64,000 nt of DNA from Candidatus Amulumruptor caecigallinarius. GTDB lineage: Bacteria > Bacteroidota > Bacteroidia > Bacteroidales > Muribaculaceae. Below the pieces are notes generated by a model, which saw only the letters and a program-made list of their open reading frames with translations, did not search any database and had not been told where the DNA came from. This document shows positions 36,404-46,642 of this stretch, one piece after another (the stretch's first letter is position 1; every line of letters begins with the position of its first letter). The stretch spans positions 248,001-312,000 of the forward strand of contig CALUMU010000002.1 of the NCBI GenBank assembly GCA_944321825.1. The letters are read 5' to 3'. A program made the translations under genes and the position numbers.

Positions 36404-39034
36404 TTACTTTCCTGTAAGAATCGACTGTATGTCTGAGAGCTTGTTGAGAGCCTGCAACGGAGAGAGCGAATTGATGTCTATGCCGAGGATTTCGTCACGG
36501 ACAGCACTCAGCACCGGGTCGTCAAGCTGGAAGAAGCTCAGCTGTATCCCGTCCTCCATACGCTGATTCGGAGCGAGAGATGACATGGTCGCCGGAGTTA
36601 CCGACGAGCCGTTGTCACGGTTGGCGGCTTCAAGGCGATGCAACACTTCGTCGGCGCGGGTCACGATGCTTCGCGGCATACCGGCCAGTTTGGCCACGTG
36701 TATTCCGAAACTGTGTTCAGAGCCTCCGCGTGAGAGTTTGCGGAGAAACACTACTTTGCCATCGATTTCCTTGACCGAAACATTATAATTGACCACACGC
36801 TCAAACGACCGCTCCATCTCGTTGAGCTCGTGGTAATGCGTTGCAAAGAGGGTCTTAGGATGCATGGAGCCATGCTGGTGGATGTATTCGACTATCGCCC
36901 ATGCTATAGAGATGCCGTCATAGGTAGACGTGCCACGGCCAAGCTCATCAAATAGTATCAGCGAACGCTGGCTCATATTGTTGAGAATCGAAGCTGCCTC
37001 ATTCATCTCCACCATAAACGTAGACTCGCCAAGAGAGATGTTGTCGCTGGCCCCCACTCGCGTAAATATCTTATCGACCACACCTATACGAGCGCTTTCG
37101 GCAGCCACATAGCACCCTATCTGAGCCATCAGCACATTGAGAGCCGTCTGGCGCAAAAGAGCCGACTTACCCGACATGTTAGGACCCGTAATCATCATTA
37201 TCTGCGTCTTGTCATTGTCAAGATGCACAGTATTGGATATATACGGCTCACCCGGAGGCAGCTCACGCTCAATGACAGGATGACGAGCCTCCACAAGGTC
37301 GATGCTCAACGAATCGTCGACCACAGGACGTGAATAACGGTTTTCGATAGCTACGCGTGTAAACGAACTGAGCACATCAAGGCGGGCCACCATCGTGGCA
37401 TCGAGCTGTATCGCAGGGATAAACTCGGCAATGTCAGCCACAAGGTCGTTATACAGACGCAATTCTATAGAGTCTATCTTGTCCTGGGCACCGAGTATCT
37501 TCTCCTCATACTCCTTAAGCTCCTGAGTTATGTAACGCTCCGCGTTGACGAGCGTCTGCTTGCGAATCCATTCCGAGGGGACCTTGTCTTTATGTGTATT
37601 TGTGACCTCTATATAGTAACCGAATACGTTATTATATGCCACCTTAAGACTTGGGATGCCCGTAGCCTGTATCTCGCGCTGCTGCAGACGCAGCAGGTAT
37701 TCCTTGCCATGGTACACGATGTCGCGAAGCTCGTCAAGCTCTGCATCGACACCCGGCTTGATGACCGTGCCACGGTTGACAGCGGCAGGAGCATCGTCTA
37801 CAATCTCCCTCTCAATGCGGTCATGGACAGCCTTCAACGGGTTAATCTGCTCTCCGATAGTGGCCAAAGCCTTGTTGTCAGCTTCCATACAGACAGCCTT
37901 AATCGGTTCGAGAGCACACAAGGCATGTTTGAGCTGGATGACTTCACGCGGCGAAATACGCCCGGTGGCGGTCTTGCCGGTGAGACGTTCGAGGTCGCCT
38001 ACCCTTTCCAATGCCTCCCTAAGGGATTCACGTGCATCAGGGTCGCGGAAAAAGTATTCCACAACATCCAATCGGGCATTTATCGCCTTGACATCACGCA
38101 GAGGGAAAGCTATCCATCTGCGCAGCAAACGGGCACCCATCGGGCTGACAGTGCGGTCGATGACATCAAGCAGGCTCTTGCCCTCATCGCCGAGAGCACT
38201 CAGCAGCTCAAGGTTACGCACAGTGAAACGGTCAAGACGCACATACCGGTCCTCTTCGATACGTGCGATAGACGTAATGTGCGAGGTGCGCGTATGCTGT
38301 GTTATGTCGAGATAATGGAGTATAGCCCCAGATGCAATGATGGCTGCCTGCATATTGTGGATGCCGAATCCTTTGAGCGAACCTGTCTCAAACTGCTTCA
38401 ACAGCCTGTCCATAGCCGCCGTCTCCGTAAATATCCAATCGTCAAGCTCGAAGCTGAGATAATGCGGAGCAATCTGCTCGTCGAGTATCGCACGCTTGCC
38501 ACGTTCTACCAGCACCTCCTTCGGGGCGAACGCGGCAAGCAGCTTCCCGACATATTCGTTGTCGCCCTGGGCGGTGAGGAACTCACCGGTGGATATGTCA
38601 AGGAACGACACTCCCGTCACATGCCGGTCTATGTGGATAGCGGCGAGAAAATTGTTCTCGCGGTGGTCGAGGATGTTATCGTTGATAGACACACCCGGAG
38701 TGACCAGCTCAGTGATACCGCGCTTGACGAGTTTTTTGGTCAGTTTGGGGTCTTCAAGCTGTTCGCATATGGCCACACGCTTTCCCGCCCTGACAAGTTT
38801 AGGCAAGTAGGTGTCGAGGGCATGGTGGGGAAACCCGGCCAGTTCGACATGCTGCGCCACCCCATTGGCCCGTCGCGTCAACGTGATGCCGAGTATTTCC
38901 GAAGCCGTGATGGCATCTTCGGAAAATGTCTCATAGAAATCGCCGACCCTGAAAAGCAGCACTGCATCGGGATGTTTCTGTTTCATCTCGATGTACTGCT
39001 TCATCAGCGGAGTCTCAACTATCTTCTTGGCCAC
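36404..39034 (-). CDS. mutS: DNA mismatch repair protein MutS
   Basis: The 876-residue mismatch sensor. It has the N-terminal mismatch-binding FYETF motif (about 32-36, the Phe and Glu of FxE), connector and lever domains, and the ATPase with Walker [14 protein letters not shown], then [12 protein letters not shown] and FATHYHEL. Full length, no visible break, so mismatch repair appears intact. It follows the 2-oxoacid oxidoreductase genes by 53 bp. Confidence 0.98.
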   Translation of the reverse strand: MAKKIVETPLMKQYIEMKQKHPDAVLLFRVGDFYETFSEDAITASEILGITLTRRANGVAQHVELAGFPHHALDTYLPKLVRAGKRVAICEQLEDPKLTKKLVKRGITELVTPGVSINDNILDHRENNFLAAIHIDRHVTGVSFLDISTGEFLTAQGDNEYVGKLLAAFAPKEVLVERGKRAILDEQIAPHYLSFELDDWIFTETAAMDRLLKQFETGSLKGFGIHNMQAAIIASGAILHYLDITQHTRTSHITSIARIEEDRYVRLDRFTVRNLELLSALGDEGKSLLDVIDRTVSPMGARLLRRWIAFPLRDVKAINARLDVVEYFFRDPDARESLREALERVGDLERLTGKTATGRISPREVIQLKHALCALEPIKAVCMEADNKALATIGEQINPLKAVHDRIEREIVDDAPAAVNRGTVIKPGVDAELDELRDIVYHGKEYLLRLQQREIQATGIPSLKVAYNNVFGYYIEVTNTHKDKVPSEWIRKQTLVNAERYITQELKEYEEKILGAQDKIDSIELRLYNDLVADIAEFIPAIQLDATMVARLDVLSSFTRVAIENRYSRPVVDDSLSIDLVEARHPVIERELPPGEPYISNTVHLDNDKTQIMMITGPNMSGKSALLRQTALNVLMAQIGCYVAAESARIGVVDKIFTRVGASDNISLGESTFMVEMNEAASILNNMSQRSLILFDELGRGTSTYDGISIAWAIVEYIHQHGSMHPKTLFATHYHELNEMERSFERVVNYNVSVKEIDGKVVFLRKLSRGGSEHSFGIHVAKLAGMPRSIVTRADEVLHRLEAANRDNGSSVTPATMSSLAPNQRMEDGIQLSFFQLDDPVLSAVRDEILGIDINSLSPLQALNKLSDIQSILTGK

Positions 39035-39087
39035 TGGTGATGAAGGGATGTCGTTATGCTATCGTTATATATAGGGAATTGGATGTA

Positions 39088-39630
39088 TTATTTGCCGTTT
39101 ACCAACGACATCCCGCGCAGGATGGCTTCGCGGTTGAGCGGAAGCAGATGATGGTGACGCTCGGGAAGGACTTTCTGCAAGCCTTTCATAACACTCTCCA
39201 CTGGCACCACTGGCACAATGGCGAGTAACGCCCCAAGAAGTATCATATTGTAGGTCTTGGAGTTCTTCATGTCTATGGCAGCATCCATGCCGTTGACCTC
39301 GTAAACGGTTATGTCGGAGCGAGTGGGCTTGTGGTGGATGCCATAGGGGTCGTATATCAGAACGCCTCCAGGCTTAACACGGCTCTCGAATTTGTCAAGG
39401 CTCTGCTGGTTGAGTATGACGGCGACATCGTATGTGTCAAGTACAGGCGAACTGATAGGCGTGTCGCTCAAGATGACCGTGACATTGGCCGTACCACCAC
39501 GCTGCTCCGGCCCGTATGATGGCATCCACGACACTTCCAAGTCGTCCATAAGACCTGCGTAAGCAAGAATCTTGCCCATAGAGAGCACTCCCTGACCGCC
39601 GAAACCGGCTATTATGATTTCCTTCTTCAT
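39088..39630 (-). CDS. 2-oxoacid:ferredoxin oxidoreductase, gamma subunit
   Basis: The 180-residue gamma chain of a VorB-type oxidoreductase, with the typical [18 protein letters not shown] at the N-terminus and PEQRGG in the first third. It overlaps the beta gene by 4 bp. With alpha, beta and the ferredoxin-like delta chain it would oxidise 2-oxoacids (2-oxoisovalerate or 2-oxoglutarate) to acyl-CoA and reduce ferredoxin under anaerobic conditions. Confidence 0.92.
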   Translation of the reverse strand: MKKEIIIAGFGGQGVLSMGKILAYAGLMDDLEVSWMPSYGPEQRGGTANVTVILSDTPISSPVLDTYDVAVILNQQSLDKFESRVKPGGVLIYDPYGIHHKPTRSDITVYEVNGMDAAIDMKNSKTYNMILLGALLAIVPVVPVESVMKGLQKVLPERHHHLLPLNREAILRGMSLVNGK

Positions 39631-40442
39631 TGTTTAGGGTGTGTTTCAACGCCCTTGGCGTGAGCCGCAGGGGCGGGATTAACGGTATTTTTCAAATCAC
39701 CGATAGGATATTTCTTGAACATGTGCTCCACCATCCAGTCATTAGCCTGGACCGGAGTCATCTTCCACCCCGAATTGCAGGTAGACACGACTTCCACCAC
39801 CGATGTCCCCCTGCCCTCCATGGCGTTTTTGAACGCCTGCTTGATGGCTGCTTTGGTTTTGCGGACAGCTGCGGCGGTGTGTACGCTCTGGCGCGTCACA
39901 TAGCAAGTCCCGTCAAGACCGACGAGCAGGTTGGTTATGGGCAGCGGGTAACCGTTAAGGTCGATGCGGCGGCCATATGGCGATGTGGATGTCTTCATAC
40001 CCTCAAGAGTGGTTGGCGACATCTGACCGCCGGTCATGCCATATATACCGTTGTTGATGAATATGATGGCTATGTTTTCGCCACGGTTGGCGGCATGGAT
40101 AGTCTCGCCCGTGCCTATGGCAGCCAAGTCGCCGTCACCCTGGTATGTGAACACCATACGGTCAGGATTAAGACGCTTCACCGCCGTGGCGACAGCCGGG
40201 GCGCGACCGTGCGCAGCCTCTATCCAGTCGATGTCTACATAGTTATAGGCAAACACGGCGCAGCCTACCGGGGCAATGCCGATGGTTTTGTCCTGCAGAC
40301 CCATTTCCTCAACGATCTCGGCGATGAGCTTATGTACCACCCCATGGCTACATCCCGGGCAATAGTGCATATGGTTGCCGTTAAGCAGCGCAGGGCGCTG
40401 ATAAACGATATTTTCCGGTTTTTTGATATCTTCGTATGACAT
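39627..40442 (-). CDS. 2-oxoacid:ferredoxin oxidoreductase, beta (TPP) subunit
   Basis: The 271-residue thiamine-diphosphate-binding chain: [10 protein letters not shown] near residue 28, then the TPP/Mg motif [12 protein letters not shown] with [11 protein letters not shown]. It lies 2 bp downstream of the alpha gene and overlaps the gamma gene. The C-terminal 20 residues are Pro/Ala/His-rich. Substrate (branched-chain 2-oxoacids versus 2-oxoglutarate) cannot be decided from motifs. Confidence 0.93.
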   Translation of the reverse strand: MSYEDIKKPENIVYQRPALLNGNHMHYCPGCSHGVVHKLIAEIVEEMGLQDKTIGIAPVGCAVFAYNYVDIDWIEAAHGRAPAVATAVKRLNPDRMVFTYQGDGDLAAIGTGETIHAANRGENIAIIFINNGIYGMTGGQMSPTTLEGMKTSTSPYGRRIDLNGYPLPITNLLVGLDGTCYVTRQSVHTAAAVRKTKAAIKQAFKNAMEGRGTSVVEVVSTCNSGWKMTPVQANDWMVEHMFKKYPIGDLKNTVNPAPAAHAKGVETHPKQ

Positions 40443-40444
40443 AA

Positions 40445-41542
40445 CTACCTTTCGGGGTTAATTTCTGGGAAATCACGATAAAGCGCATCTATTACCTCTG
40501 ACGGGTTCGGGACTATGCCGCCCATGCGCCCATAGTAATATACGGGGACTTTGCCGTTGACGGCAAGGCGCACATCCTCTACCATCTGGCCGGCATTTAT
40601 CTCTACCGTCAGGATGCCTTTGACACGTTGTGCCATGGATGCGATGGCCTCTGTCGGGAACGGCCACAAGGTAATCGGACGAATCAGACCGACTTTGATG
40701 CCGGCGGCACGCGCTTCTTCTATCGCCTTCAGGCATATACGGGCTATGGAGCCGAAAGCCACAATGAGATAATCGCAGTCATCGGTATAATATTCCTGAT
40801 ACCGCACCTCATTGCTGCGGATGCGCTCATATGTGGCCTGCAGGCGGCGGTTGTTCTCTTCCATCGTGGAGCTTTCAAGCTCCAGAGTGGTCATTATGTT
40901 GGGCTTACGTGTGGCTGGACGGCCGGTCACAGCCCACGGGCACTGCTCGGCAATCTCTGCATCGGTGCGCCTTGCCCTCTGCTTGGGCAGACGGACTTTC
41001 TCCATCATCTGGCCCACGATGCCGTCGGCAAGAATCATGGCTGGAGTGCGGTACTTGAAGGCGAGGTCGAATCCGAGACAGACAAAATCAGCCATTTCCT
41101 GCACCGACGATGGAGCAAGAACTATCAAGTGATAGTCGCCATGGCCGCCACCCTTTGTCGCCTGGAAATAGTCGGCCTGTGACGGCTGTATGGTACCAAG
41201 CCCTGGGCCGCCGCGCATTACGTTGATTATCAAGGCGGGCAGCTCTCCTGCTGCTATATATGATATGCCCTCCTGCTTGAGGCTTACGCCGGGGCTGGAC
41301 GACGATGTCATGACAGCCTTGCCCGTAGAGGCACCGCCATAGACCATATTGATGGCAGCAAGCTCGCTTTCGGCCTGAAGCACTACCATGCCGGTAGTCT
41401 CCCAAGGCATCAGCTCTTCAAGAGTCTCAAGGATTTCGCTCTGAGGAGTGATAGGGTAGCCAAAATAGCCGTCAACTCCATATCGGATGGCAGCATGGGC
41501 TATGGCTTCGTTGCCCTTCATTAATCTTATTTCTTCATCCAT
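40445..41542 (-). CDS. vorB: 2-oxoacid:ferredoxin oxidoreductase, alpha subunit (VorB type)
   Basis: The 365-residue alpha chain, with LMKGNEAIAHAAIRYG and FGYPITPQSEILE at the N-terminus and the pyrimidine-binding partner surface (SSPGVSLKQEGISY; GGPGLGT). This matches the VorB group annotated in Bacteroides as 2-ketoisovalerate:ferredoxin oxidoreductase. It is flanked by the ferredoxin-like gene (103 bp upstream) and the beta gene (2 bp downstream). Confidence 0.9.
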   Translation of the reverse strand: MDEEIRLMKGNEAIAHAAIRYGVDGYFGYPITPQSEILETLEELMPWETTGMVVLQAESELAAINMVYGGASTGKAVMTSSSSPGVSLKQEGISYIAAGELPALIINVMRGGPGLGTIQPSQADYFQATKGGGHGDYHLIVLAPSSVQEMADFVCLGFDLAFKYRTPAMILADGIVGQMMEKVRLPKQRARRTDAEIAEQCPWAVTGRPATRKPNIMTTLELESSTMEENNRRLQATYERIRSNEVRYQEYYTDDCDYLIVAFGSIARICLKAIEEARAAGIKVGLIRPITLWPFPTEAIASMAQRVKGILTVEINAGQMVEDVRLAVNGKVPVYYYGRMGGIVPNPSEVIDALYRDFPEINPER

Positions 41543-41645
41543 TGTCTTTAATTGTAAAAAGCACTATTGTGTGGACTTGAATTTATTTCCTTAAAGTATA
41601 TCAATAAAAACAGCCGTGGCCGGCTATTGATTGCAGCCGGACCGG

Positions 41646-41885
41646 TCAGTCAATCTTCTTACGGTAAACGGTTATGCACGCATCAGGGCAAACCAACGCA
41701 CAGGCCGCACAACCTATACATTTATCAGGGTTGGCCGTGTAGGCGAAATGATATCCCCGATCATTGACCTCTTTAGGCTGAAGGAGCAACACATCGGCGG
41801 GGCATGCCGCTACACAAAGGTCACACCCTTTACATCTCTCGATGTTAATATCTACTGCACCAATTACTTTAGGCATATCAAGCAA
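41646..41885 (-). CDS. Ferredoxin-like delta subunit, 2x[4Fe-4S]
   Basis: A 79-residue protein with two full cluster motifs: CKGCDLCVAACP and CIGCAACALVCPDAC. In the oxidoreductase complex the delta chain carries electrons from TPP chemistry to soluble ferredoxin. First gene of the four-gene set; the 103-bp gap to the alpha gene shows no terminator. Confidence 0.93.
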   Translation of the reverse strand: MLDMPKVIGAVDINIERCKGCDLCVAACPADVLLLQPKEVNDRGYHFAYTANPDKCIGCAACALVCPDACITVYRKKID

Positions 41886-42289
41886 AGATTATTGATGGAA
41901 AGCATGCTTTAAAACATGTTTTTCCGTCATCATGTTTAATAAATACAATACAAATATAGCTGATTAATTCTGCTCTTATACACTTTTTTACAATTACTTA
42001 ACAAAAATCACACAAAAGCAAAAAACGTGCAATCGCGCCTTGCCCATTACATCTGAAAATGCGCAGTATACTCCCCGGCGGACATGCGCGGATAGCGACC
42101 ATGGTTTGCGCCACCAGCCCTATAATCCACCTGCCCTCCGGGACTCCGCTACCGCACCATCGTTGCACAGCAATCCCCACATCCGCCAAAGCTCCGACCA
42201 ATGGCGCATCACAAAACGTAGGGACGCAGCGGATGGCATTGTCTGTCTTTGTCGGAGGATTGAAACGCTCAGGGCATTGAAACAAAAAA
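41886..42289. other. Intergenic region between rpoD terminator and ferredoxin gene, with a GC-rich block
   Basis: About 400 bp. The first 130 bp (to about 42015) are AT-rich and should hold the promoter of the oxidoreductase operon. From about 42030 to 42280 the base composition turns GC-rich although neither strand has a convincing gene: a 111-codon minus-strand frame (41998-42333) runs through the rpoD terminator and matches nothing I know. It may be a structured RNA, a repeat, or a dead gene. Confidence 0.4.
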
Positions 42290-42318
42290 CTGGACCTCCC
42301 TATCACAGGGAAATCCAG
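42281..42318 (-). terminator. rpoD intrinsic terminator
   Basis: Read leftward: CTGGATTTCCC, a 7-nt loop, GGGAGGTCCAG (G-T pairs allowed), then TTTTTTGTTT. It begins 54 nt after the rpoD stop. Confidence 0.85.
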
Positions 42319-42371
42319 CCAATCATTATGCAAACTGAATTATCGAAAAAACAAAAAATTGACAAATGCGT

Positions 42372-43232
42372 TTACTGCCCCAAATAGGTCTTAAGCAGTT
42401 TGCTCTTTTGACCTTTGAGGCGGCGTATGGCCTTCTCTTTTATCTGACGGACACGCTCGCGTGTCAAATCGAACTTGGCGCCTATCTCCTCAAGGGTCAT
42501 TTCCTGGCATCCTATGCCGAAAAACATCTTGAGGATTTCGCGCTCCCTTTCGTGGAGCTGACGGAGGGCGCGGTCCACTTCCTTTGACAGCGATTCCTGC
42601 GTGAGCGTACTGTCGGCCATGGGCGAATCGTCATTGGTAAGCACATCGAGAAGACTGTTATCCTCGCCTTCCACAAAAGGAGCGTCCACCGAAATGTGGC
42701 GGCCTGACACCTTGAGCGTGTCGGCAATCTTCTCCACCGGCACATCTAATCGCTCCGCAAGCTCCTCGGGAGAAGGACGGCGCTCGTTCTCCTGCTCGAA
42801 TTTCGACAGAGCTTTGCTGATTTTGTTTAGCGAACCTACCTGATTGAGAGGCAGGCGCACTATGCGCGACTGCTCTGCAAGAGCCTGGAGAATCGACTGA
42901 CGAATCCACCACACCGCATACGAGATGAACTTAAACCCACGGGTCTCATCGAATTTCTGGGCGGCCTTAATCAGGCCAAGATTTCCTTCGTTGATCAGGT
43001 CAGGCAGACTTAGTCCCTGATTCTGATACTGCTTCGCCACAGAGACCACGAAACGCAGGTTAGCTCGTGTAAGTTTGTCAAGAGCGCGTGCGTCGCCTTC
43101 GCGTATCTTCTGGGCGAGCTCGACCTCCTCCTCTACGGATATGAGCTCCTCGCGGCCGATTTCCTGAAGGTACTTGTCGAGCGATGCACTCTCTCGATTG
43201 GTGATTGATTTGGTGATTTTTAATTGTCTCAT
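42372..43232 (-). CDS. rpoD: Primary RNA polymerase sigma factor
   Basis: The 286-residue housekeeping sigma of Bacteroidetes, which lacks the long region 1.1 of E. coli RpoD. Visible: region 1.2 ([17 protein letters not shown]), region 2 with [29 protein letters not shown], region 3, and region 4.2 HTH ([22 protein letters not shown]). It should read the -33 TTTG / -7 TAnnTTTG promoters that recur in this window. Single gene with its own terminator. Confidence 0.96.
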   Translation of the reverse strand: MRQLKITKSITNRESASLDKYLQEIGREELISVEEEVELAQKIREGDARALDKLTRANLRFVVSVAKQYQNQGLSLPDLINEGNLGLIKAAQKFDETRGFKFISYAVWWIRQSILQALAEQSRIVRLPLNQVGSLNKISKALSKFEQENERRPSPEELAERLDVPVEKIADTLKVSGRHISVDAPFVEGEDNSLLDVLTNDDSPMADSTLTQESLSKEVDRALRQLHEREREILKMFFGIGCQEMTLEEIGAKFDLTRERVRQIKEKAIRRLKGQKSKLLKTYLGQ

Positions 43233-43340
43233 CTAATCTAACGATAATACTTAGATTTTAACGCGCGAAATTACGATTTTATTTCGTGACATCCAATCAT
43301 ACACCTATCTTTTATGCTTTTTTTAGACTGCCATGCACCG

Positions 43341-44645
43341 TCACGCCTGGCGGGACCAATGCCAGAGGTCTTTGAGCGTAGGCTTCTTGCCATACATGAA
43401 TATCCCTACACGGTATATCTTGCCGGCCAACCATGCCGTGAACAAAAACGAAGCCACAAGTATGACCAACGACAGGATCACCTCCCATGCCGCTATGCCG
43501 AACGGCAGACGCGCCATCATCACCATAGGAGATGTCAGAGGGATGTAGCTACATGCCACAGCAAGTCCCGACTGCGGGTCCTGCACCGCCGAAAACGAGA
43601 GTACCAGACCGAGGATGATAGGCACCATGGCTACAAACGAGAGCTGCGAGGCATCCTGTACATTCTCCACCGCAGAGCCGATAGCGGCGAATATGGCCGC
43701 ATAGAAGAGGAAACCTGCCACAAGGAACAGCAGCATCACAAACAGCATATTGAAGATGTAGCCGACACTGCCGAGCGTTGCCACCGTATTGACGAAATCG
43801 GCATCATACTGCGACGTGGCAGCGTCAAATGTGCCGGCCTGCACAGCCGATACTTCGCTCATCATTTCCGTTGGCAGTGTAGCCGGGATCACGAACGCCG
43901 AGATGCAACAGAGCAGTGCCATCCATATCAGTATCTGCACTACCGCCACGCTTGCTATGCCGAATATTTTGCCGAGCATCAGGTGGACGGGCTTGACCGA
44001 CGTGACCACGAGCTCGAGCACGCGGTTGTTTTTCTCCTCAATGATGCTCGACATAACCATCTGACCGTAAAGCAGCAGGAACATGTACAGTACGAGGGCA
44101 AGTCCGATACCGAGCACGAAGCTCAATGCGCTCGATTCCTGCGACAACTCGTCGGTGTCATTGCGGAATGTCAGCAGCTGCACGTCGCTGTGTATGTCAT
44201 CCATCACCTGACGCAGATTCTCGATGTTGCTCCTCTCTATGCGGCGGCTCTCGATGATGTCGTTGAGCTGGGCTTGGAGCTCCCCTTCCACATTCATCGA
44301 CACCGGGCCATTGCTGTAGTAGGCTATGCCCGAGGTATTTTCTACCGCAGTCGAAGGTATATAAAGTATGCCTGCGACATCCTTCATGGTCAGGGCGGAG
44401 TCAAGCACCTGGGCACTCCGGCTGAACGTCACATCCTCAGTGTCATGCAAATCCGGGGCTATGACACCTGTTTCGTCTACGACTACTATATTCCGCCCGT
44501 CGCTCGATGAGAACTGCATCATCAGAGCCGGAAGCACCGACAGCAGGAGCATCAGCAGCGGCATGAGGATGGTGACGATGATAAAACTCTTTTTGGAAAC
44601 GCGTTCTATAAATTCGCGCTGTATTATCAGGGATATCTGATTCAT
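43341..44645 (-). CDS. ABC-2 type permease (NatB-like)
   Basis: A 434-residue membrane protein: one N-terminal helix, a large extracytoplasmic domain (about 45-180), then a bundle of five to six helices, as in NatB/ABC-2 exporters. It lies 17 bp after its ATPase. NatAB systems export sodium or other ions in some bacteria; the substrate here is unknown. Confidence 0.88.
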   Translation of the reverse strand: MNQISLIIQREFIERVSKKSFIIVTILMPLLMLLLSVLPALMMQFSSSDGRNIVVVDETGVIAPDLHDTEDVTFSRSAQVLDSALTMKDVAGILYIPSTAVENTSGIAYYSNGPVSMNVEGELQAQLNDIIESRRIERSNIENLRQVMDDIHSDVQLLTFRNDTDELSQESSALSFVLGIGLALVLYMFLLLYGQMVMSSIIEEKNNRVLELVVTSVKPVHLMLGKIFGIASVAVVQILIWMALLCCISAFVIPATLPTEMMSEVSAVQAGTFDAATSQYDADFVNTVATLGSVGYIFNMLFVMLLFLVAGFLFYAAIFAAIGSAVENVQDASQLSFVAMVPIILGLVLSFSAVQDPQSGLAVACSYIPLTSPMVMMARLPFGIAAWEVILSLVILVASFLFTAWLAGKIYRVGIFMYGKKPTLKDLWHWSRQA

Positions 44646-44662
44646 GTCTGTCCTTATTAATT

Positions 44663-45595
44663 TCAGAGCCGTGTCGACTCCACTACATTGATAAATATAT
44701 CGTTCATCGATGCCATGGCTTCGTTGAATGACAGGATGGTGCCGTGCTCGTTGACAGCATTTATCAACCCACGCACATCGGCATCAGGAGAGAGGTGGAC
44801 CTTCAGAGTCGACGTACCGTCGTCATTTCGTTCCATGGTCCGCTCTACGGTCATAGGCTCGATGGACGGCAGCAGCAGCTTGTCGCCCTCGTCGGCCAGC
44901 CCGATGACGTAACGGTCCTTGCAGAAACGCCGGCGTATCTCATCGACATTGCCTGATAGGACGTTGCGAGAGCTGTTTATCAGCGTGATGTCATCGCATA
45001 TCTCCTCTACGCTCGACATATTGTGGGTGCTGAATATTATGGTAGAACCCTCGCGCCGCAGCTCCATTATCTCTTCTTTGAGCATATTGGCATTGATAGG
45101 GTCGAATCCTGAAAACGGCTCGTCGAAAATCAGCAGCTTGGGCCGGTGGAGCACCGTGATGATAAACTGGACTTTCTGGGCCATTCCCTTGGAGAGCTCC
45201 GACACCTTCTTGCCCCACCACTCCATGATTTCAAATTTCTCAAACCATTTCTTAAGCTCCGTGACAGCCTGCGCTCGGCTGAGCCCCTTAAGGCGGGCAA
45301 AGAAAATGGCCTGCTCGCCTACTTTCATTTTCTTATACAGCCCCCTCTCCTCCGGGAGATATCCTATATGGGCCACATCAGCCATAGTCAGAGGATGGCC
45401 GTCAAATACCACCTCTCCGCTGTCAGGCAGGGTGATGTGGTTGATAATGCGTATAAGAGTGGTTTTGCCGGCTCCGTTAGGTCCGAGCAGACCGTATATC
45501 GAGCCTTGGGGTACTTCTATCGACATGTCGTCAAGGGCTACATGGCGTGTAAACCGCTTGCTGACATGGCTGACCTTCAAAAGAGGTTGTGTCAT
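44663..45595 (-). CDS. ABC transporter ATP-binding protein (NatA-like)
   Basis: A 310-residue ATPase: Walker A GPNGAGKTTLIRI, signature LSKGMAQKVQF, Walker B LLIFDEPFSGFDP, and a C-terminal domain of about 80 residues typical of the NatA/DrrA group. The frame extends to 45631, but that would begin inside the -7 promoter box at 45633-45640, so I start at MTQPLLKV (45595). It pairs with the permease 17 bp downstream. Confidence 0.93.
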   Translation of the reverse strand: MTQPLLKVSHVSKRFTRHVALDDMSIEVPQGSIYGLLGPNGAGKTTLIRIINHITLPDSGEVVFDGHPLTMADVAHIGYLPEERGLYKKMKVGEQAIFFARLKGLSRAQAVTELKKWFEKFEIMEWWGKKVSELSKGMAQKVQFIITVLHRPKLLIFDEPFSGFDPINANMLKEEIMELRREGSTIIFSTHNMSSVEEICDDITLINSSRNVLSGNVDEIRRRFCKDRYVIGLADEGDKLLLPSIEPMTVERTMERNDDGTSTLKVHLSPDADVRGLINAVNEHGTILSFNEAMASMNDIFINVVESTRL

Positions 45596-45632
45596 TATAT
45601 TATTTTTTGTAATGTTAATACATGTCCGCACA

Positions 45633-45640
45633 CAAAGTTA
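45633..45640 (-). promoter_or_regulatory. NatA-like gene promoter, -7 box
   Basis: TAACTTTG on the minus strand, 37 nt before the chosen start. It rules out the longer N-terminus. The -33 is poorly placed. Confidence 0.6.
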
Positions 45641-45672
45641 CGTAAATTTTCATGACAAAATCGCCAAAGGTA

Positions 45673-45703
45673 TTGCAAAAGTCATTTTTTCGCTATAACT
45701 TTG
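45673..45703 (+). promoter_or_regulatory. tRNA-Met promoter
   Basis: A partial -33 (TTG, 45673-45675), 20 nt, then TAACTTTG (45696-45703). Transcription would start about 32 nt before the tRNA. It is divergent from the NatA-like promoter. Confidence 0.65.
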
Positions 45704-45742
45704 CACTCGCAAATGAGGAACGGCGTTTTCCTCACTCCATAT

Positions 45743-45816
45743 GGCGGGATAGCTCAGTTGGTTAGAGCGTCGGATTCATAACCCGGAGGTCCCGAGTTCA
45801 ATTCTCGGTCCCGCTA
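45743..45816 (+). tRNA. tRNA-Met (CAT anticodon)
   Basis: A 74-nt tRNA: acceptor GGCGGGA/TCCCGCT, D-arm GCTC...GAGC, anticodon CAT at 45777-45779, T-arm CCGAG-TTCAATT-CTCGG, discriminator A; CCA is not encoded. It lacks the three G-C pairs of initiator tRNA and the normal C1-A72 mismatch, so it is an elongator Met tRNA or an Ile tRNA with lysidine. Odd points: a G1-U72 pair and an A31-C39 mismatch closing the anticodon loop. Confidence 0.9.
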
Positions 45817-45848
45817 CAAATAACAGGAATATTTCCAATCCGTCACCA

Positions 45849-45882
45849 CGTCTCCAGAACCGATGTCTGGAGGCGTTTTTTT
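45849..45882 (+). terminator. tRNA-Met intrinsic terminator
   Basis: CGTCTCCAGA pairs with TCTGGAGGCG (one G-T), followed by seven Ts. Textbook intrinsic terminator 33 nt after the tRNA. Confidence 0.9.
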
Positions 45883-45907
45883 CTATCCTACCTTTAAATT
45901 TTTTCAT

Positions 45908-45915
45908 TATCTTTG
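45908..45915 (+). promoter_or_regulatory. Ferritin promoter, -7 box
   Basis: TATCTTTG fits TAnnTTTG, 43 nt before the ATG. A T-rich stretch near 45876 may serve as -33. Confidence 0.6.
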
Positions 45916-45958
45916 CCTGAAAGTTTGATTATCCGTTTAACTTTTAAATACTACAATC

Positions 45959-46480
45959 ATGATTAGCAACAGACTTCAAGATGCCATCAACGAGCAGATC
46001 AATGCAGAGCTCTGGTCGGCATATCTTTATCTGTCAATGTCGCTTGACGCAGAGGCCAAGGGACACAAAGGCGTAGCTAACTGGTTCTATGTCCAGTTTA
46101 GCGAAGAGCAGGACCATGCACGCATCTTCATGAACTTCATGAATTCACGCGATGCAAAAGTCGAACTGCGCCCCATCGAGGAGGTACCCACCACATGGCC
46201 CAGCGTATTGTCGATGTTTGAGCAGACCCTCCAGCACGAACAGAAAGTCACTTCGATGATTAACAATCTTGCCGCCATAGCCCGCGAAGACAACGACTTC
46301 GCTTCGATCAACCGCCTCACATGGTTTATCGACGAGCAGGTGGAAGAGGAGGATACCGCACGTGCCATGATTCAGGCATTCCGCGCTGTGGAAAGCAACG
46401 ATTACGGCATGTACATGCTCGACAAGGAACTGGCCGGCCGCACCTACGCAGCTCCGTCGCCTCTTGCGTCTGCCGAATAA
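45959..46480 (+). CDS. ftnA: Ferritin
   Basis: A 173-residue non-heme ferritin: four-helix bundle with ferroxidase ligands (LWSAYLYLSM with Glu17 just before; FSEEQDHARIF with Glu/His; then FIDEQVEEED). It stores iron as a 24-mer in the cytoplasm and limits oxidative stress. Single gene with own promoter and strong terminator. The promoter region shows no obvious Fur box by eye. Confidence 0.96.
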   Translation: MISNRLQDAINEQINAELWSAYLYLSMSLDAEAKGHKGVANWFYVQFSEEQDHARIFMNFMNSRDAKVELRPIEEVPTTWPSVLSMFEQTLQHEQKVTSMINNLAAIAREDNDFASINRLTWFIDEQVEEEDTARAMIQAFRAVESNDYGMYMLDKELAGRTYAAPSPLASAE

Positions 46481-46545
46481 AAGCCTTTTTAAATCAAAAC
46501 GGCTTATAAAGCCGACAAACACACGTTGTATTCATTTTTATGACC

Positions 46546-46588
46546 GATGCGGGTGTACATACGGGTTTCACCGATGTACACCCGCATC
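46546..46588 (+). terminator. Ferritin terminator
   Basis: A perfect 15-bp stem (GATGCGGGTGTACAT with ATGTACACCCGCATC), 13-nt loop, then ATTTTATTTT. It may also end the convergent GntR operon. Confidence 0.85.
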
Positions 46589-46642
46589 ATTTTATTTTGG
46601 CACAAATGTCCATCGTCAATGACGGCACCACCGGCCGGCATC

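Noticed and set aside
37592-39040. 482-codon plus-strand frame across mutS
   Set aside because: It is antisense to a clear full-length mutS and its protein looks random; a codon-bias shadow.
41998-42333. 111-codon minus-strand frame after rpoD
   Set aside because: Runs through the rpoD terminator and starts inside it; no recognisable motif.
43314-44510. 398-codon plus-strand frame over the ABC-2 permease
   Set aside because: His/Arg/Cys-rich random-looking product, antisense to a good permease gene.
46594-46612. TTGGCACA sequence as a second sigma-54 promoter
   Set aside because: The -24 part is good but the -12 GC is missing at the required spacing.
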